Notes: generated by a model not told the origin, from the letters alone. A stretch of DNA of 64,000 nucleotides from Callorhinus ursinus (GCF_003265705.1 NW_020312827.1:20494170-20558169); one strand, 5' to 3'; positions 1-35,860 are shown, numbered from the stretch's first letter. Numbers and translations: made by a program.

Positions 1-120
1 GAGGGAGAAGCAGGCTCCCTGCCAAGCAAGGAGCCCAATGCGGGGCTCGGTCCCAGGACTCCGGAATCATGACCTGAGCCCAAGACAGACGCTTAACAAC
101 TGAGCCACCCAGGTGCCCCA
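1..120 (-). repeat. CAN-SINE, cut by window edge
   Basis: Reverse complement of the carnivore tRNA-Lys SINE: ...CTGAGCCACCCAGGTGCCCC at 101-119 is the inverted head. The T-tail end lies before the window. Confidence 0.9.
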
Positions 121-640
121 TGACCATTGTTTTCTATAGGACTGAATATCTACCCAGTCTGCAACTCTTACAGTTTTGGTTTAATTTATAAACAGGTTAT
201 ATCTTAATTGTTCCCCCTTTGTTTTCAAAGCTTTTTTCCCCTTATTTGTGTAAGTCAGATTTTATAAATTCACACATACATTCTTTATTCTACAGACACA
301 TTTGGCTCTAAGAATGGTTGTACTTCTAAGGCATCTTTCCCCTCTAGTAATGGCACCCCACAATGCCATAGTGCTTTATATGGCATATTGCAAAGCACTC
401 TCTCCATGGTAATTAATTCTAGCTGATGTAACATAGTCCCAGAATCACACTGGCTCAACACTACAAAGAATTATTCCTTGTTCACACCAGGGTCAATGCA
501 GTTCCCCTGCCTATGTCACTCTCTTCCCAATGCTGACTCAGTCAAGGGCCACTTCTGCCACATAGCTGTACCATCTGAAACATGGGGCTTTCGAGCCATC
601 ATGAAGGGAGAAGAGAGGGCTGGAGGATTTTCTATAAAGT

Positions 641-841
641 TTTTTTTTTTTTGAAGATTTTATTTATTTATTTGACAGAGAGAGACACAGCGAGAGAAGG
701 AACACAAGCAGGGGGAGTGGGGGAGGGAGAAGCAGGCTTCCCGCCAAGCAGGGAGCCTGATGCGGGGCTCTGTCCGAGGACCCTGGGATCATCACCTGAG
801 CCCAAGGCAGATGCTTAACGACTGAGCCACCCAGGCGCCCC
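641..841 (-). repeat. CAN-SINE
   Basis: Full-length minus-strand copy: T-run and AAGATTTTATTTATTTATTT at the left, GAGCCACCCAGGCGCCCC at the right. It is flanked by TTCTATAAAGT (630-640) and TTCTGTAAAGT (842-852), a target-site duplication with one mismatch. Confidence 0.92.
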
Positions 842-929
842 TTCTGTAAAGTTTTTAATGGCCAGGCCTAAAAATGGCTTGCATCTCTCTTTGCCACATC
901 CTAAACACGTGACCCTACCCAAGTACAAG

Positions 930-958
930 GGTGGGGAGGGGGCGGGGCAGGGGCAGGG
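930..958 (+). other. G-rich tract with G-quadruplex potential
   Basis: GGGTGGGGAGGGGGCGGGGC and further G-runs in SEL1L intron 6 give more than four runs of at least three G on the sense strand, about 680 bp before exon 7. Confidence 0.5.
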
Positions 959-1640
959 AGTGGCTGGGAAATGTAGAAGAGCTCATGGATTTTGATGAAT
1001 GCTGGCACATGACACACCTGCCTTTCTGACTTTAGCTTTTACTTTCATGTCTTCAAGGATGGTCCTCAGTGGGCAAAGGTAGAACCTTATCAATGTATTG
1101 TTTGCTTGGTTGTAGTTTTTTGTTTTGGGGGTTTTTGTAATGAAAAATTGTGTGTGCTTCAGCATTGTAAAGTGACCTTTCTCTGTTGCCCCTTCAACAT
1201 GACCCTTGCCGCCCCTTTTTATTGCTAGGATGTTTATCTTGGTAGCCTCTTAACTATTTTCATTGTGTATTCTCCTTTGATAGGTAATGTGTTGATGTGA
1301 TGATATAGGGGTTTTTTGGTTCTCATAATAGCTGTTGATCAAGATAAAGGAAAAGCCATGCTTGAATGTGTTCAGCTTTGGTTTTGTAATTAATATTTTA
1401 TTAAGCTGTCTTTAATCTTCAAGCTAAACTTTTTGATTTGTTTAGTTGTATTTCATTGTGTAATTTGTAAAACCTTGAATGCATTTCTGAGGCTCCTTAA
1501 TTAACCACAGTTATACATACTTGGATTGTTCAAGTCTTTCAAGATCTAAAGATTCTTGCATCTTTTCATTGTTCATAAAACTATGTCTGTGGATAAACTT
1601 CCACTAGGGAAGAATTCTTACTTTTACCATTTTATTTCAG

Positions 1641-24911
<23,271 letters not shown>

Positions 24912-27343
24912 CAGCCACCATGTCCAGCCATGGTCAGTGACAACTAAGGAAATTGTTTGCGGAGAACACTTGCATTGGATTTAGGACGTCGGATCAGCGA
25001 TCACCTCCTGGAAGAGGCACAAGGAAGCATTGAATTCCTAAAGCTGCTTAGAATCTGATGCCTTTATTTTCAGGGATAAGTAACTCTCACCTAAACTGAG
25101 TTGAATGTTTGTTTCAGTGCCGTATGGAATAACAACTCTCAGTGGTCCCCCCCCTTTTTTTCTGGAAACATATGAGACACTCAATGTCTGCGGTACCCAG
25201 CTGTCTTTCTTGGGTCCTTTCAGTCACTCTCTCAATGTGCATAAGTTCTTCTATCAACCACCTTTAAGGTCTTGTGCATCAACACTAAAAACTGATCACT
25301 GTAAAAAGGAAAAAAGTTAGTTCCAGGTTTAACCTTAACATGTTTGAAAGTCTGAAAATAGAACTTGCCTTTTAAGTAAAACAAAAAACAAAAAAACAAG
25401 TCTTCAGATCGTTTCAGAACTGCAATAACTGAGAAACTTTTACCAATCCACATGCAAGTATACATATTCAACATATTGGTTATTTTAAAAGGGAAGGCTG
25501 GGAGGTTTCTGATTAATTGGTGATTGTCATACTTTCTACCATTCGTCTCTCCTTCAAAGACTGAAAGGCGTGTTAAAGAGTTTGATGTGAACTTCACTTC
25601 TCTGGAATGGAATATATAAAACATTGTGAACTGACTCCTTGAGCTAACATGTGAATTTGCCCCCACTTACTCAGTGTAATCTGCTTGTTTGTTTTGAATA
25701 TACAGAGCCTTGATCCAGGAGCCAGAGGATGGACTAAGTGGGAGAAATTAGAAAACCGTATGAAAGAACTCTGGGTGGGGTACAGAGATGATAGACACAC
25801 TTTCCCGAAAGATGAAGCATTTGTTCCCAGGATTTTACTTTGCAATTCTTACTGCAGAAGAACAGATCTCACCCTCCTGAATTCTTTAGATTTGAAATAT
25901 TATTGCCAGGATGTGGCATACAGTGACTACCATTATAAAACTGAAACTCAGAGAATCTAAGATGCATTAAACTCAGTGGTTGAGGAAAGCCAAAACCTGT
26001 TTATACTGTCCAGGTCGATTTTTACTTCTGCCATTTTCTCTTACAGTAGAAAATCAGCCACTTCCTTAGCGATCCTGTGCACCACCTTCCCACTGGTAAG
26101 TGTAGGAAAATCAAGGCTATGACACTTGAGAGTCGCCTGGTTAAATAGTGTGGAGCACAGCAACAATTCAAAGAAAATGGAGGACTTCCCATATCCTGCA
26201 AATGAAGAAATTTAAACTTAAACTGAATTTGTATTTTTATTGTCAGATGGTGGTATTCACCAGCCCATGTCTCGTCTGAGACTACGTTAGTATCTGAGCA
26301 GGCTTTCTATGTCTCCTGACCTCAGTCTGTTTATAGTAACCTTTCTACTCTTTTTTCCATAATCCCTCATCTGCCGGAAGACTTGAAGAGCTTATTACCT
26401 GTAGAGTTGTAAGACTTTGGTTTTTGAAGTTAGGATTATATTTAGAACTAGATTTAATGAGTCTGTAATGAACGTGAAGACTTTCGGTGTGAAGTCGTAT
26501 GCTCTTTGTGTGTGTTTTAGAGTATTATGAGAAACCTGGTAAGCAAACTTTACTCCCACATAATTGCTTCCAAATTTGAAGAGGTGGCCACAGAACCATA
26601 TGTATAAGAGCATATCCGAAAGGTAGGAAGTTTGACCCTCCAGAGCGTCCTTTTGCTTTGGGCAGCTCTTAAATAGAAAGATGGGTTTAACCTCTTACAT
26701 GGAGAGAGATTTGAGTGCAGTCGGTACAATATGTTGGTGTCTTCACCACTGCCGCTTCTCCCCACCCTTTGAAGATGAGTAGAGTTCACGGGAGCGGCCA
26801 TGTTTCATTTCGAAGGAACTGTCTTAATGTATTTAAATGTTTTAAAACCCTCCAAGATGACTGAACTTCCCTTTCTCCCCCTCTACCATCCATCCACCTG
26901 ATTTCTCCTTTAGCCGCATTTTTTATCTCTAGCTTTACTTCCCTCCGTTTGTGCTTTGAAGAGACATTTCCTAAAGCAGCGTGCACTACCTAAAGGCAGA
27001 TGGGAAGGCGCAGTCGTGTTCTTCATGCAATAACAAACTTCCTGCTACTTTACCACTGCCTGCCCTGTCCTTTTTACTACTGATATCCCACATAGCCTCT
27101 TCCTGGCTTGTTTCCACCACCTGCTTGTCCTCTGGGTCATTTGCTCCAGGAAATTTGAAGAGTATATTTAAAACAATTTCGTTCTATGGCATTGTGACTT
27201 CAGTCCTTACGACCGTCTCAAAATACTTTGCTCCCTTTTTCTTCTCTGTTCATGGGACATAACACCTAGGCAAGTAGGAACTGGGTTTGGTGTTTCTCCT
27301 AAAATAATGCTCAATACTTACCTAATCAAATGGCATCCATTTG

Positions 27344-27349
27344 AATAAA
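27344..27349 (+). terminator. SEL1L: Alternative poly(A) signal AATAAA
   Basis: An AATAAA hexamer in the SEL1L 3' UTR. It would give a 3' UTR of about 2.4 kb. Use is not shown by the sequence. Confidence 0.3.
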
Positions 27350-28343
27350 ATGACAGTAACTAAAGCTAGTTAATGTCAGTGACATTAAACTAACTCCGGG
27401 ATTCAGGAGTTTTAATGTTAGAATTTAGAGTTAGCGGATTGAGTGCAGCTTCATTTCTCTGTGGTAGCCTGTCTCCTGGCCCCGTTGGCCTGTCTTCCTG
27501 CCTTTGAAGGTGACAACAGTAGTACTTGGCTTATAGTCTCCTCTGTGTTTGGTTTGTGGTTAGTCAACTCTTTTCAGAGTCTTGAGACCATCTGTTTGCT
27601 TCTATTTTATGTTACAAAGGTAGCATTGGTGTTTAGGTTTTTTGTTTTCTTTCTGTATTTGAAACTTTTGTTTCTGTTTTCTGAGTAAGGCTTATCTTAT
27701 TTTTGGTTAATATTCAGTGGCACAGAAAAAGTAAAAGCCTTTTTTTTCCCCAAAATTCATTATTTTAGCACTTGAATGAGATTAACTTTGGAATCATTTA
27801 CCTTAATACGCTTGAGGATTTGTTACCCTTGTACATATAAGGTTAATTTGTGAAAGTTTTACTGCTAAGCTGTTCTAGCTCTGTACCATTGGGAAGTTGT
27901 AGAAACTTCTGTGATCTGACCGTGATCAGATGCTTTATTTAATTAAGGAGCTGCTTTTGCCTCCAGGAAACTTAAGTATTTTGTATAGGATTTTTTTTTT
28001 TTTTTTTGGCTTCATTTTTCCCTCCTTCCTTATTAGCTCCTTACATTTGTTCTTCAAACCAGCGTTTTGGAAGTATGCATGCAAGCCTGTAAATGGAGAC
28101 CACAACTCTTCATGTGTGTAGCATGTGTATTACTGTCTAGCTCCATCTGCAAAAAACTTCCTTTACAGAGGTTTGGACTAATGTTTCACATGCACATTTC
28201 AAAACAAACAGTGTCAGATAAACAGCCCCTTTACCTGCCAAGAAGAGCAATGTGGGCTCCTTTTGCCCCGACGACAGCTAATATTTGTTCTGGAAGTGAA
28301 TTTAATATGTGTTGCACAATAGTATGACTAGAAGAATGCAAGA

Positions 28344-28349
28344 AATAAA
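28344..28349 (+). terminator. SEL1L: Alternative poly(A) signal AATAAA
   Basis: An AATAAA hexamer about 590 bp before the distal one, followed by TTCTGTTTTCATG, a moderate downstream element. It is a plausible proximal SEL1L 3' end. Confidence 0.35.
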
Positions 28350-28929
28350 GTAAAAGAAACTTCTGTTTTCATGAAAATCTTTTTCCTCAGTCATTGCTCT
28401 CCAATATAAATGAAAAATATAGTTTCTGAACACCATATTGTCTGAGCCACTACCTAATTTTTTAAATGTGTGTAGTCCTTGAAGCTAAATTTCTCCTTTC
28501 ACTTGGTATTTCAAGAAAACCTAAAATATCCCAAGTAAAAATGATTTGTATTTTAAAGTGACTATTTACAGAAGCAAAACTCCCAATTCTGTGCGCATGA
28601 GAGGATGTCCTGGTCATGTGCAGGAAAGCCTCTCACATGCACTGTTTTTCCTATGTGGAATGACAGATAAGCTGACACTAGTCTCTTTCATTTTAAAAAA
28701 AGAAATCAATGTCAGTACGATCAAGGTATAACCACTATCAATATTGAGGAGAAGTTTAAAAAGACCATAAGCTGGCATTGGAAGGAACACCATGGTAGAC
28801 TTTTTTGTAAATTTATTTTGTATTTAAATACAGTATAAAGGCTGGTGAAGTGTAATATAATTGTGTAAACAAATCCTGTTAATAGAGAGATGTACAGATT
28901 CATTTTGTACTGTATCTTGAAACTTGTGA

Positions 28930-28935
28930 AATAAA
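28930..28935 (+). terminator. SEL1L: Poly(A) signal AATAAA, probable main SEL1L 3' end
   Basis: Canonical AATAAA followed within 30 nt by a T/G-rich stretch (CTCTGGTTATCCTGTATG), the arrangement expected of a cleavage and polyadenylation site. Poly-T and old repeats begin soon after. The hexamer at 28344 is an upstream alternative. Confidence 0.7.
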
Positions 28936-29204
28936 GAATCCACCTCTGGTTATCCTGTATGCCATAATGTGCCATGACCAAGCACCTTTCCAGTCAGACT
29001 TTTTTTTTTTTTTTTTAATCTGAATGATTCCATTTCTGATGGACCTTTCTGGAATTTTAGAAGCTTCTGGGAGCATTCATTTGGCAGTTTGAATCCATCT
29101 TTCATTTACTTTTAACTCTCCCAATTCAGAGTTTTATAAGTTGAATCTTGCCCTAGGAACAATATGAATTTGCTCAGAAATGTTACCTTTTTTTAACATT
29201 AAAA

Positions 29205-29350
29205 ATCCCCACAATAAGTCTAGTTAACATCTGTCACTATAGAAAGTTATTACAATATTATTGGCTATATACCATATGCTGTACATTATATCCTCATGAC
29301 TTATAACTAGAAGTTTGTATCTCTTAATCCCCTTAACCTATTTCACCCTA
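29205..29350. repeat. Ancient L1 fragment
   Basis: CCACAATAAGTCTAGTTAAC and ATCTCTTAATCCCCTTAACC are typical of old L1 (L1M-type) 3' regions, as recalled. Confidence 0.5.
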
Positions 29351-29354
29351 TTAC

Positions 29355-29445
29355 ACTTTTTAAGTAATCTCTACACCCACTGTGGGGCTCAAACTCATGA
29401 CCTTGAATCAAAAGTCATGCTCACCAACCAACCAGGTGTCCCTCT
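29355..29445 (-). repeat. Diverged, truncated CAN-SINE or related tRNA-SINE
   Basis: TGTGGGGCTCAAACTCATGA and ACCAACCAACCAGGTGTCCC match the inverted head region. The tail is missing. Confidence 0.7.
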
Positions 29446-32190
29446 ATTACCACTTTTTTAAATCTCTGAGGTCTTTGACTTGAATTAGCCTGTGATATAT
29501 AATGAAATGTATCTCAAGTTTGTTTTATTCATTGCCTTGTCCCAAAAAATTCTTAAGAGAGGGCTTACAGAGCCACACACAGTGATAAAGTTTGCATGGA
29601 TTAAGTAAGATGATTCTAGGTAAAGGGGAAGTGAAAAACAACATTAAACCAGGAGTGAACTTGGCACACAAAATGCATGTTAGGCTACAAATCTGGCCCT
29701 AACTTTCTAGCAGCCAACTCAAAAAGTAAATTGAGCTAAAATGTTCCAGCTTTGAAGCATCAGATCCTTGGATAAAATGGATGATGCAAATTGTGGCAAG
29801 TGAGGAATTGGATCTCAAATTTTGCTTCTGGGAGTGTAATCAGCCACACCACATGACCTTGACTGACCCTGGTTATAATTAATGTGGGGGAATTGGACAT
29901 CAGAGCTGTAACATCAGCAGTTTGACCATTCAACTTGGGGTTGGTGTGATGCCTGTTTATCACTTAGCCTCTTTCTGAGAATTTATTAAAATGTCCTCGG
30001 TCTGTAACTGGATGAGAAACAGCCTCTCTCCTTTAACTTCCCTTAAGATAATAATTTTGATTGCTTATACTAGCCTTGACATTTGCTAATGCTGTGTAAC
30101 AGCATATACGTGAATACATGCAAGTAAATAATTAGAAGTAATTTCTGTAGTAGAAACCATTAAAAATTTTTTAGGCAAGGAAAAATGAGCTTTAGAATCT
30201 ACCAGCTCAAAAGGAGGTGCTGTTGTGTTATGGGTCTTACGTATTTCTTCCCGTGTCATTTCTGCCACCACTTAGAAAGTCATCAGGTTAATCTTATGAT
30301 TGGATCCTGAAACTTCTACCAACCTTGTAATTTACTGTTAGTATTACATTTTGAGCCAAACTCTTGATTTTCCTAGTGGCCAAATATTTTTGGTCTGGAT
30401 TAATTTCTTTTAAACATGACCTAGTGTTAATGCTGAATTGTGTATTAAACTCTTAAAACCCCACATAATTTTTTCTTGTAGAATGTGGTCAGCTAGTTGA
30501 CTTCAGAACATTCATATAATTATCTTCTGTTGTTGTTTGGTGCAGTTTCCCTTTGCCTTCTCCCTACCTCTCAATAGAAGTAGCCTGTCAGGATTGAAAA
30601 GAACATCTCAGAAGTCTTGTAAGTGCTAGGTATGAGGTTCAAGTACCCTAAATAAGGATTTGAACTTGGAACCTAAAGATGTCATTGATGTTTTTGCATG
30701 ATTTGAGATATAAATGTGAACAACAGAAACCTCCATTCTTGGAAACAGATTTATTTCAAGATCGGAAAGCACAGCTGTGGGTTTCAGAGTTGGCACATCT
30801 GGGTTTCCCCACTCACCCACCCACCCCAGGCTCTTGCCTGTAGTTTTTTTTTTTTCTTAGAAAAATTTCATTAATTGAATTTTTTGTCCTAAATGAAATC
30901 TTTTAAAACAAACAGAAACTAATCCTGATTGTGCAAGGGGCAGGGGGGGAATGTAGAGGAATCATCCAGCTGGTCTTATTATCCTTATGCCCTAGTAAAG
31001 AATTTACTTGAATTTTTCCAACCTATACAAATATGTGATTTTCTTTTTCCATACTCTTTGGACAATGTTCTTTGGCTGGTGACATCTTAAGCAATGCACA
31101 GAAATTGGCTGCCAGAACACAGAGGTGAAAACAGTGCAAGATTTTCCTATAGTCCCTGTTTTGACACTAAATTTAAAAGGTGCTCTAAGTGGACTGTCCA
31201 CACTGGAGCTGCAAACAGCAGCCTCTATGAGTTCAAAGGCAAGAAAAAAAAAGCAACTGAAGAAGCCTTAAGTTTGTTTACTTGGTATCCCTGTTGTCTC
31301 ACTCATTTGAAACTTAAAAGCAATTAAAACTATATAACTAACTTAACTGATACTTTGTGTCTTCAGGTTTGCTAAACCAAAGAAGAATCATTAGGTCTCA
31401 AAAGACACAGTAAAATAAGTTAGGAACAGGACATTTATGCCTAAAAGCAGTGAAATAGAAGAAAGCCCCAAGAACTAGGATGAAACCCCAAACTTAATTA
31501 CAGAAAAATTAAACTGCATCCCAGCCATCTTACTACTAATAAAAGGGGCTTTTTACTGATGAGTCATTGTTCTGGTGTAAGAATCACGTTGACAAGTGGG
31601 ACAGATGCATAAAGGAAGGGTCCCCACACCACAAGGTGGTTCTTGCCTTCCCGACGGGTTCTCCCATTGCCTCTCCAGAGGTGCACCATCCCTTCGTAGA
31701 AAAGATTAGTGATCAGTCCTGACCATACCAAATGGCCCTGCAATGCAAAGCAAGAGGGTAAGGACTCCATCATAACGGGGAAGGAGTTCTGCACTGGGCT
31801 CTTGTCCCCACAGCAGGTGGGTGGCTGAGGGCAAACCACTCACTTTACATATGCACCATGAGACAGGTTGCAAGAGATAGTCATTAAGGTCCTGTCCAGC
31901 CCCTGATGGTCTCAAATGCCAAAAGCAATGGAACTGAGTTATTTTTCCGCTGACACCTGATTCTTACAGGACTTTGTGGTACAGAAATGCCCTAAAGTGC
32001 TTGGCTCCAAATAATTTACAGGCAAAGTTATCCTATATGTTAAAAAGGTCAGTCTTAAAGCTTGTAACATAGGGTTTCACTTCGTCATGCATGCAACAGC
32101 CTTTATTAATCACTATGTCCCGGGCACTGAAATGTACATTGAATTTAAAGATGAGTTATGATCAGGCTCTTGTGCTCTGGGGATCCCCAC
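29446..32190. other. Intergenic, no feature recognised
   Basis: Unique-looking AT-rich sequence after the SEL1L 3' end. I see no gene, no well-preserved repeat and no CpG island. The short open frames on both strands have no recognisable domain. Confidence 0.6.
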
Positions 32191-32199
32191 CAACTACCA

Positions 32200-32395
32200 T
32201 TTGATTGATTGACCACCAAATGTGAATAGATGACAGGCACTAAGTGCTTTGCATGCATTGTTGAACTTAATCTGAAGTACTCCACAATGTTGATTCTCTG
32301 TGTGTCATTCCCATTTAACAGATGAGGAAACTGAGGCCTAGGCTAAGCCATTTGCTTGAGGCCACTCAGTTTAAGTTATAAAACTGGAATTCACA
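32200..32395 (+). repeat. MIR SINE remnant
   Basis: GACAGGCACTAAGTGCTTTG, then CAGATGAGGAAACTGAGGC and a CACTCAGTTTAAGTTATAAA tail follow the MIR consensus. Confidence 0.7.
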
Positions 32396-32639
32396 TAAGA
32401 GACTGTCGTCACTAGAAAACCCAAACTCATAAGTAGTGTGCTATGCTGTCTCCTCAATGCAGCATGGGGAGGTTTAGAGTGGAGGTGTGAACACAGTGCT
32501 GTGGGGAACAGGAAAAAGTAACAACCAAATTTTGAAGCGTTCTCCAGTTCACATGTCAGCCCTACTCTGGGCCCTGTTAACATGCTGTTCTATTTTCAGC
32601 ATGTGTTGCTAAAGCCATGTTCGCAGGCATCTACTGCTG

Positions 32640-33290
32640 CTTTACAATTTAAAGGCATGAAAAAACATCTAGAGCACATGGAGGGAGCTTGGCTCATCTC
32701 TGTTCCACGCTGTCTGGGGTCTCTGCCGGGGTGGCTTGAATAGCTTCTGTTTATTATCTTCCAGGGCCAGAATATCCAAGACAGCTCCTCCGCTCACACC
32801 TGGTGCCTGGGCTGGGATGGCCTCATCATGTGTCACCCTCATCACGTGTGGGGGGTCTCGGGGCCCAGAGTACCTCAAGAGCTGCGGTGGAGCTGCAAGA
32901 CTTCTTAGGACCTGGCCTTGGAAGTCCCCAACATCATTTCCACTCCATCCTACGGATCAACGGGCCACCTCGGCCAGCCCAGATCCATGGGGTGTGGTGC
33001 AGAGGAATAGATGCCACCCTCCAGTGGAGAATCAGACGGGCGGACAGAGTGGGAAGGAATTGATGACAACCATCTTGGAGACGGGCCGCCACCATCACAC
33101 ATTTGGTCTCCTTCCTGGCATCAGCAACCTTTGAACTCAACAGTCTGTTGCTTATGGAAAGGTCGGTGTTTGACTCGCTTTTGGTAACTTCTCTGTATAC
33201 AACTCCGGCTATTAACTGTGGGGAGACAGGGTGACACGGTGAATCAGACACAGGGCTCATCCTCGGGGACTTCATTTAAAAATGGCCCCC
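32640..33290 (-). repeat. Probable ancient repeat with fortuitous open frames
   Basis: The minus strand resembles a dispersed old retroelement 3' end (gtgatgaggccatcccagc, aagataataaacagaagct). Overlapping open frames on both strands (32736-33134 plus, 32934-33275 minus) show no known domain. Family not assigned. Confidence 0.35.
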
Positions 33291-33475
33291 AGGAGCTAAC
33301 AACCAAAGCTGCTTTTCCTGATTTCAATTTTTAAGAGCTTCTAATGTAACTGTAGATGCTCCTACCTGATTTGTCTACAAATTTAGCACGAGACCTCCCA
33401 CATCCGCTTTCCTGAAACAGCTGAACTGGTGAAAAAGATTAACAGCGCCAGCAGATGCGGGTGGACATGTGCATT

Positions 33476-33590
33476 CAGCCCTGGCTTTGCGCATGCGCAG
33501 TGTTCATCCCGGGCTTTGCGCATGCGCAGTGTTCATCCCCGGCTTTGCGCATGCGCAATGTTCGTTCCTGGCTTTGTTCAATTCCTTGCC
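33476..33590 (+). repeat. 29-bp minisatellite with three NRF1-type palindromes
   Basis: About 3.6 copies of a 29-bp unit (GGCTTTGCGCATGCGCAGTG then TTCATCCCC). The 12-bp perfect palindrome TGCGCATGCGCA, which fits the NRF1 consensus YGCGCAYGCGCR, occurs at 33488, 33517 and 33546. The fourth unit has decayed. It is intergenic, 4.5 kb past SEL1L. Confidence 0.9.
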
Positions 33591-34633
33591 TAGCTCCGCA
33601 ACAAGTCTGGCTCACCTGCTGTGCCTCCCTCTATATTTTCCCTTTACAGCACTTCTTATCGTTGATTATCCACAGCAGTTGTTCAATCTTGGGCTCCCTG
33701 TTGGTAAATCCGAGGTAGAGAGACACCACTTCCGTCGGACTCAGCAGTGTGTGCCCCGACCTTGGCATGATGCCTGACACACAAATCAATTCGGTTAATG
33801 TTTGAATTTGTGGATGGACTTAAAAATAACATTATTAAAAAACAGTTAAGATCCAGTCAGCTCTTGAGAAAACCTGCTTAAATGCAGATGTATGTGAAGC
33901 GTTCATTATTGTGTGATTTACCCACTTGGAGTCAGAGTCCCCTGCTCCCCCACCCCCACCCCCACCCCACCCCCTCTCTGTTCTTCCCCGTTGCCACACA
34001 GGGAGGAGAAATCCCTGCTAGAAAACGGCTCTCAGGGGAGGGAGAGCAAGCAGGTGCTTTCACGGGCCGGGGAGGCTCCACAGAGGGGTGGCTGTGCTCC
34101 AGACATAGGGGAGGAGGACGCCACACTGAAGGCAGCCCCCTGAAGGGACAGAGCTCTTTGCAAATGGGAAAGCGGGAAAAAGAGTCCGGAAGCCACCGCG
34201 CAGCCGGCGTCCTCTGCCTAGCACCGCTTCTCCGAGGGTGGACGTAAGTTGTGTTGGGTTATAATGCAGATGCCCCAAGTCCCTTCTGCTGTTGTTTAAT
34301 TGCTATTCTATGGCTCTCATAGCTAATCATTTAAAATCAGAATCTTTTCCTCGGAGAATTAAGACTCTGTAGTTACCACAAGATCCACGAGAGGGCACCA
34401 AAGGGCTACACCTGAGCAAAGGGGGCGGAGGAAAAACTGAGGTCTTTTCTGGGGATGGGGGAAATGTGAGGGGCCTATCCTCCCAGGCTTCCCCCAACAA
34501 AATCCTTATAACCGCTAGAAGCACCGCAGAACCTTAATAACTGCACCTGACCAGCGCTGTGAGGTGTGAAATGCTCACAGAGCTTTTTCGCTTGTCACTG
34601 ACACAAGGCATGCGTCCTCTAAAAATATTTTAG

Positions 34634-35115
34634 TCACTGTGGCAGGTTCAATGGTGGCTCCCAAAAGACATTTTCATGTCGTAACTCAGGCACCTGTGTA
34701 TGTGGCCTTTTTCTGGAAAAAGTTAAGGATCTCCAGATGAGATATTCTGGATTATCAGGGCAGGCCCTAAATCCCATGACAGGTCCTTCTGAGAGAAAGA
34801 CAGGAGACTTGACACTGACAGAAAAGGGGAAGACAGAGGAGAGAGTCCATGTGAGGAGGAGACAGAGATTGCAGTGACGCAGACATGAGCCAGCAAGTGC
34901 CCGAAGTCACCAGAAGCTAGAAGAGGCCAAGGAACAATATCCCTCCCCCCCCCCCCCCCCCCCCCGCCAACCCAGAGCCTTGGGGGGAGCCTAGCCCTGC
35001 TGACACCTTGGTTTTCTACCTCCCGGCTCCAGAACGGTCAGACGATAAATTTCTGCTGTTTTAAGCCACCACGTTTGTGGTGACTTGTTACAACAGCCCA
35101 AAGAAACAAATGCAG
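34634..35115 (+). repeat. Ancient interspersed repeat, interrupted by a C22 run
   Basis: CAATGGTGGCTCCCAAAAGA, TGAGATATTCTGGATTATCA and TTTCTGCTGTTTTAAGCCAC match an old mammalian repeat that I could not name. A run of 22 C's lies at 34944-34965. Confidence 0.55.
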
Positions 35116-35639
35116 TCACCCCACACCATGTATTCTCAATAGGGTCCCCAAAGGGGGAAAATTTTTGTTGTTGGGGGAGGGAGTATGTGAAAAAGTCTTA
35201 GATATTACGATGGGTTGTCCCCCTCCACAGATACACAGATACACAGTGGATGTGTGGCATTAAGATTTTATTCATGGGGAGCTGGGAAGAAGACGATTAG
35301 GAGCAAAATAATCTTAAAAAAGCTCCACTGGGGAATGGTAGTTTTTGAAAAGTTGAGAATCACTGCCCTACCCCTATGCTGCCCATACATCAGTACTACT
35401 TTTACTTGTTAAGATAACATCTGAAAAAGTTAAGATATAACAAAAACAAAAGGAAAGTAAAAAAACTAGAACCGATGTGGCATTTTGGACTCTTCCCTCT
35501 TTTCTAGCCCCGTAAGCACACATAACATGCGTATTGGACACAATATATAACACTGAAAAATCAAGCTCACTGCCTTTAAGAGAGACACACAGTCCAGAAA
35601 GGGGACGGACCAGGCCACACTTTCAACCCAGTGGGTGAG

Positions 35640-35860
35640 GGGGTGATGGAGATGTGGCCCCGCCCCTCCTGGCTGGGGGAGGGGGGATGATGGACGTGTG
35701 GCCCCACCCCTCCTGGCTGAGTGGGTGGTGAAGGGTGTGTGGCCCCGCCCCTCCTGACTGAGTGGGTGGCAATAGAGGTGTGGCCCTGCCCCTCCTGGTT
35801 GAGTGGGTGGTGATGGATGTGTGGCCCTGACCCTCCTGGGTGGTGGAGGGAGGTGGTAGC
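35640..35860 (+). repeat. 41-bp minisatellite carrying GC boxes
   Basis: Five units begin with TGTGGCCC at 35653, 35697, 35738, 35779 and 35820 (period 44, then 41). The core is TGTGGCCCCGCCCCTCCTGG. Two units keep an exact CCCCGCCCC Sp/KLF-type box, and the others have one change. Confidence 0.9.

Larger units (their letters stand above)
24912..28955 (+). other. SEL1L: SEL1L 3' untranslated region
   Basis: About 4 kb of AT-rich sequence follow the SEL1L stop codon with no recognised repeat insertion, as expected for a conserved long 3' UTR. AATAAA hexamers lie at 27344, 28344 and 28930, so shorter forms are possible. TGTACATA at 27830-27837 fits a Pumilio element. Small open frames here (for example 25685-25960) are chance. 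The 3' end is placed about 20 nt after the last AATAAA and is inferred. Confidence 0.8.

Noticed and set aside
25685..25960. 91-codon frame in the SEL1L 3' UTR
   Set aside because: No domain, and the region is explained as 3' UTR.
32736..33275. 132- and 113-codon frames on opposite strands, considered as a processed pseudogene
   Set aside because: No recognisable protein family, no poly(A) tail and no target duplication. The text looks like an ancient repeat.
33476..33590. CRISPR-like appearance of a 29-bp period
   Set aside because: Units abut with no unique spacers, and the genome is mammalian.
33455..33777. Plus-strand frames with repeated Cys/Ala/Phe units
   Set aside because: They are the translation of the 29-bp NRF1-motif minisatellite.
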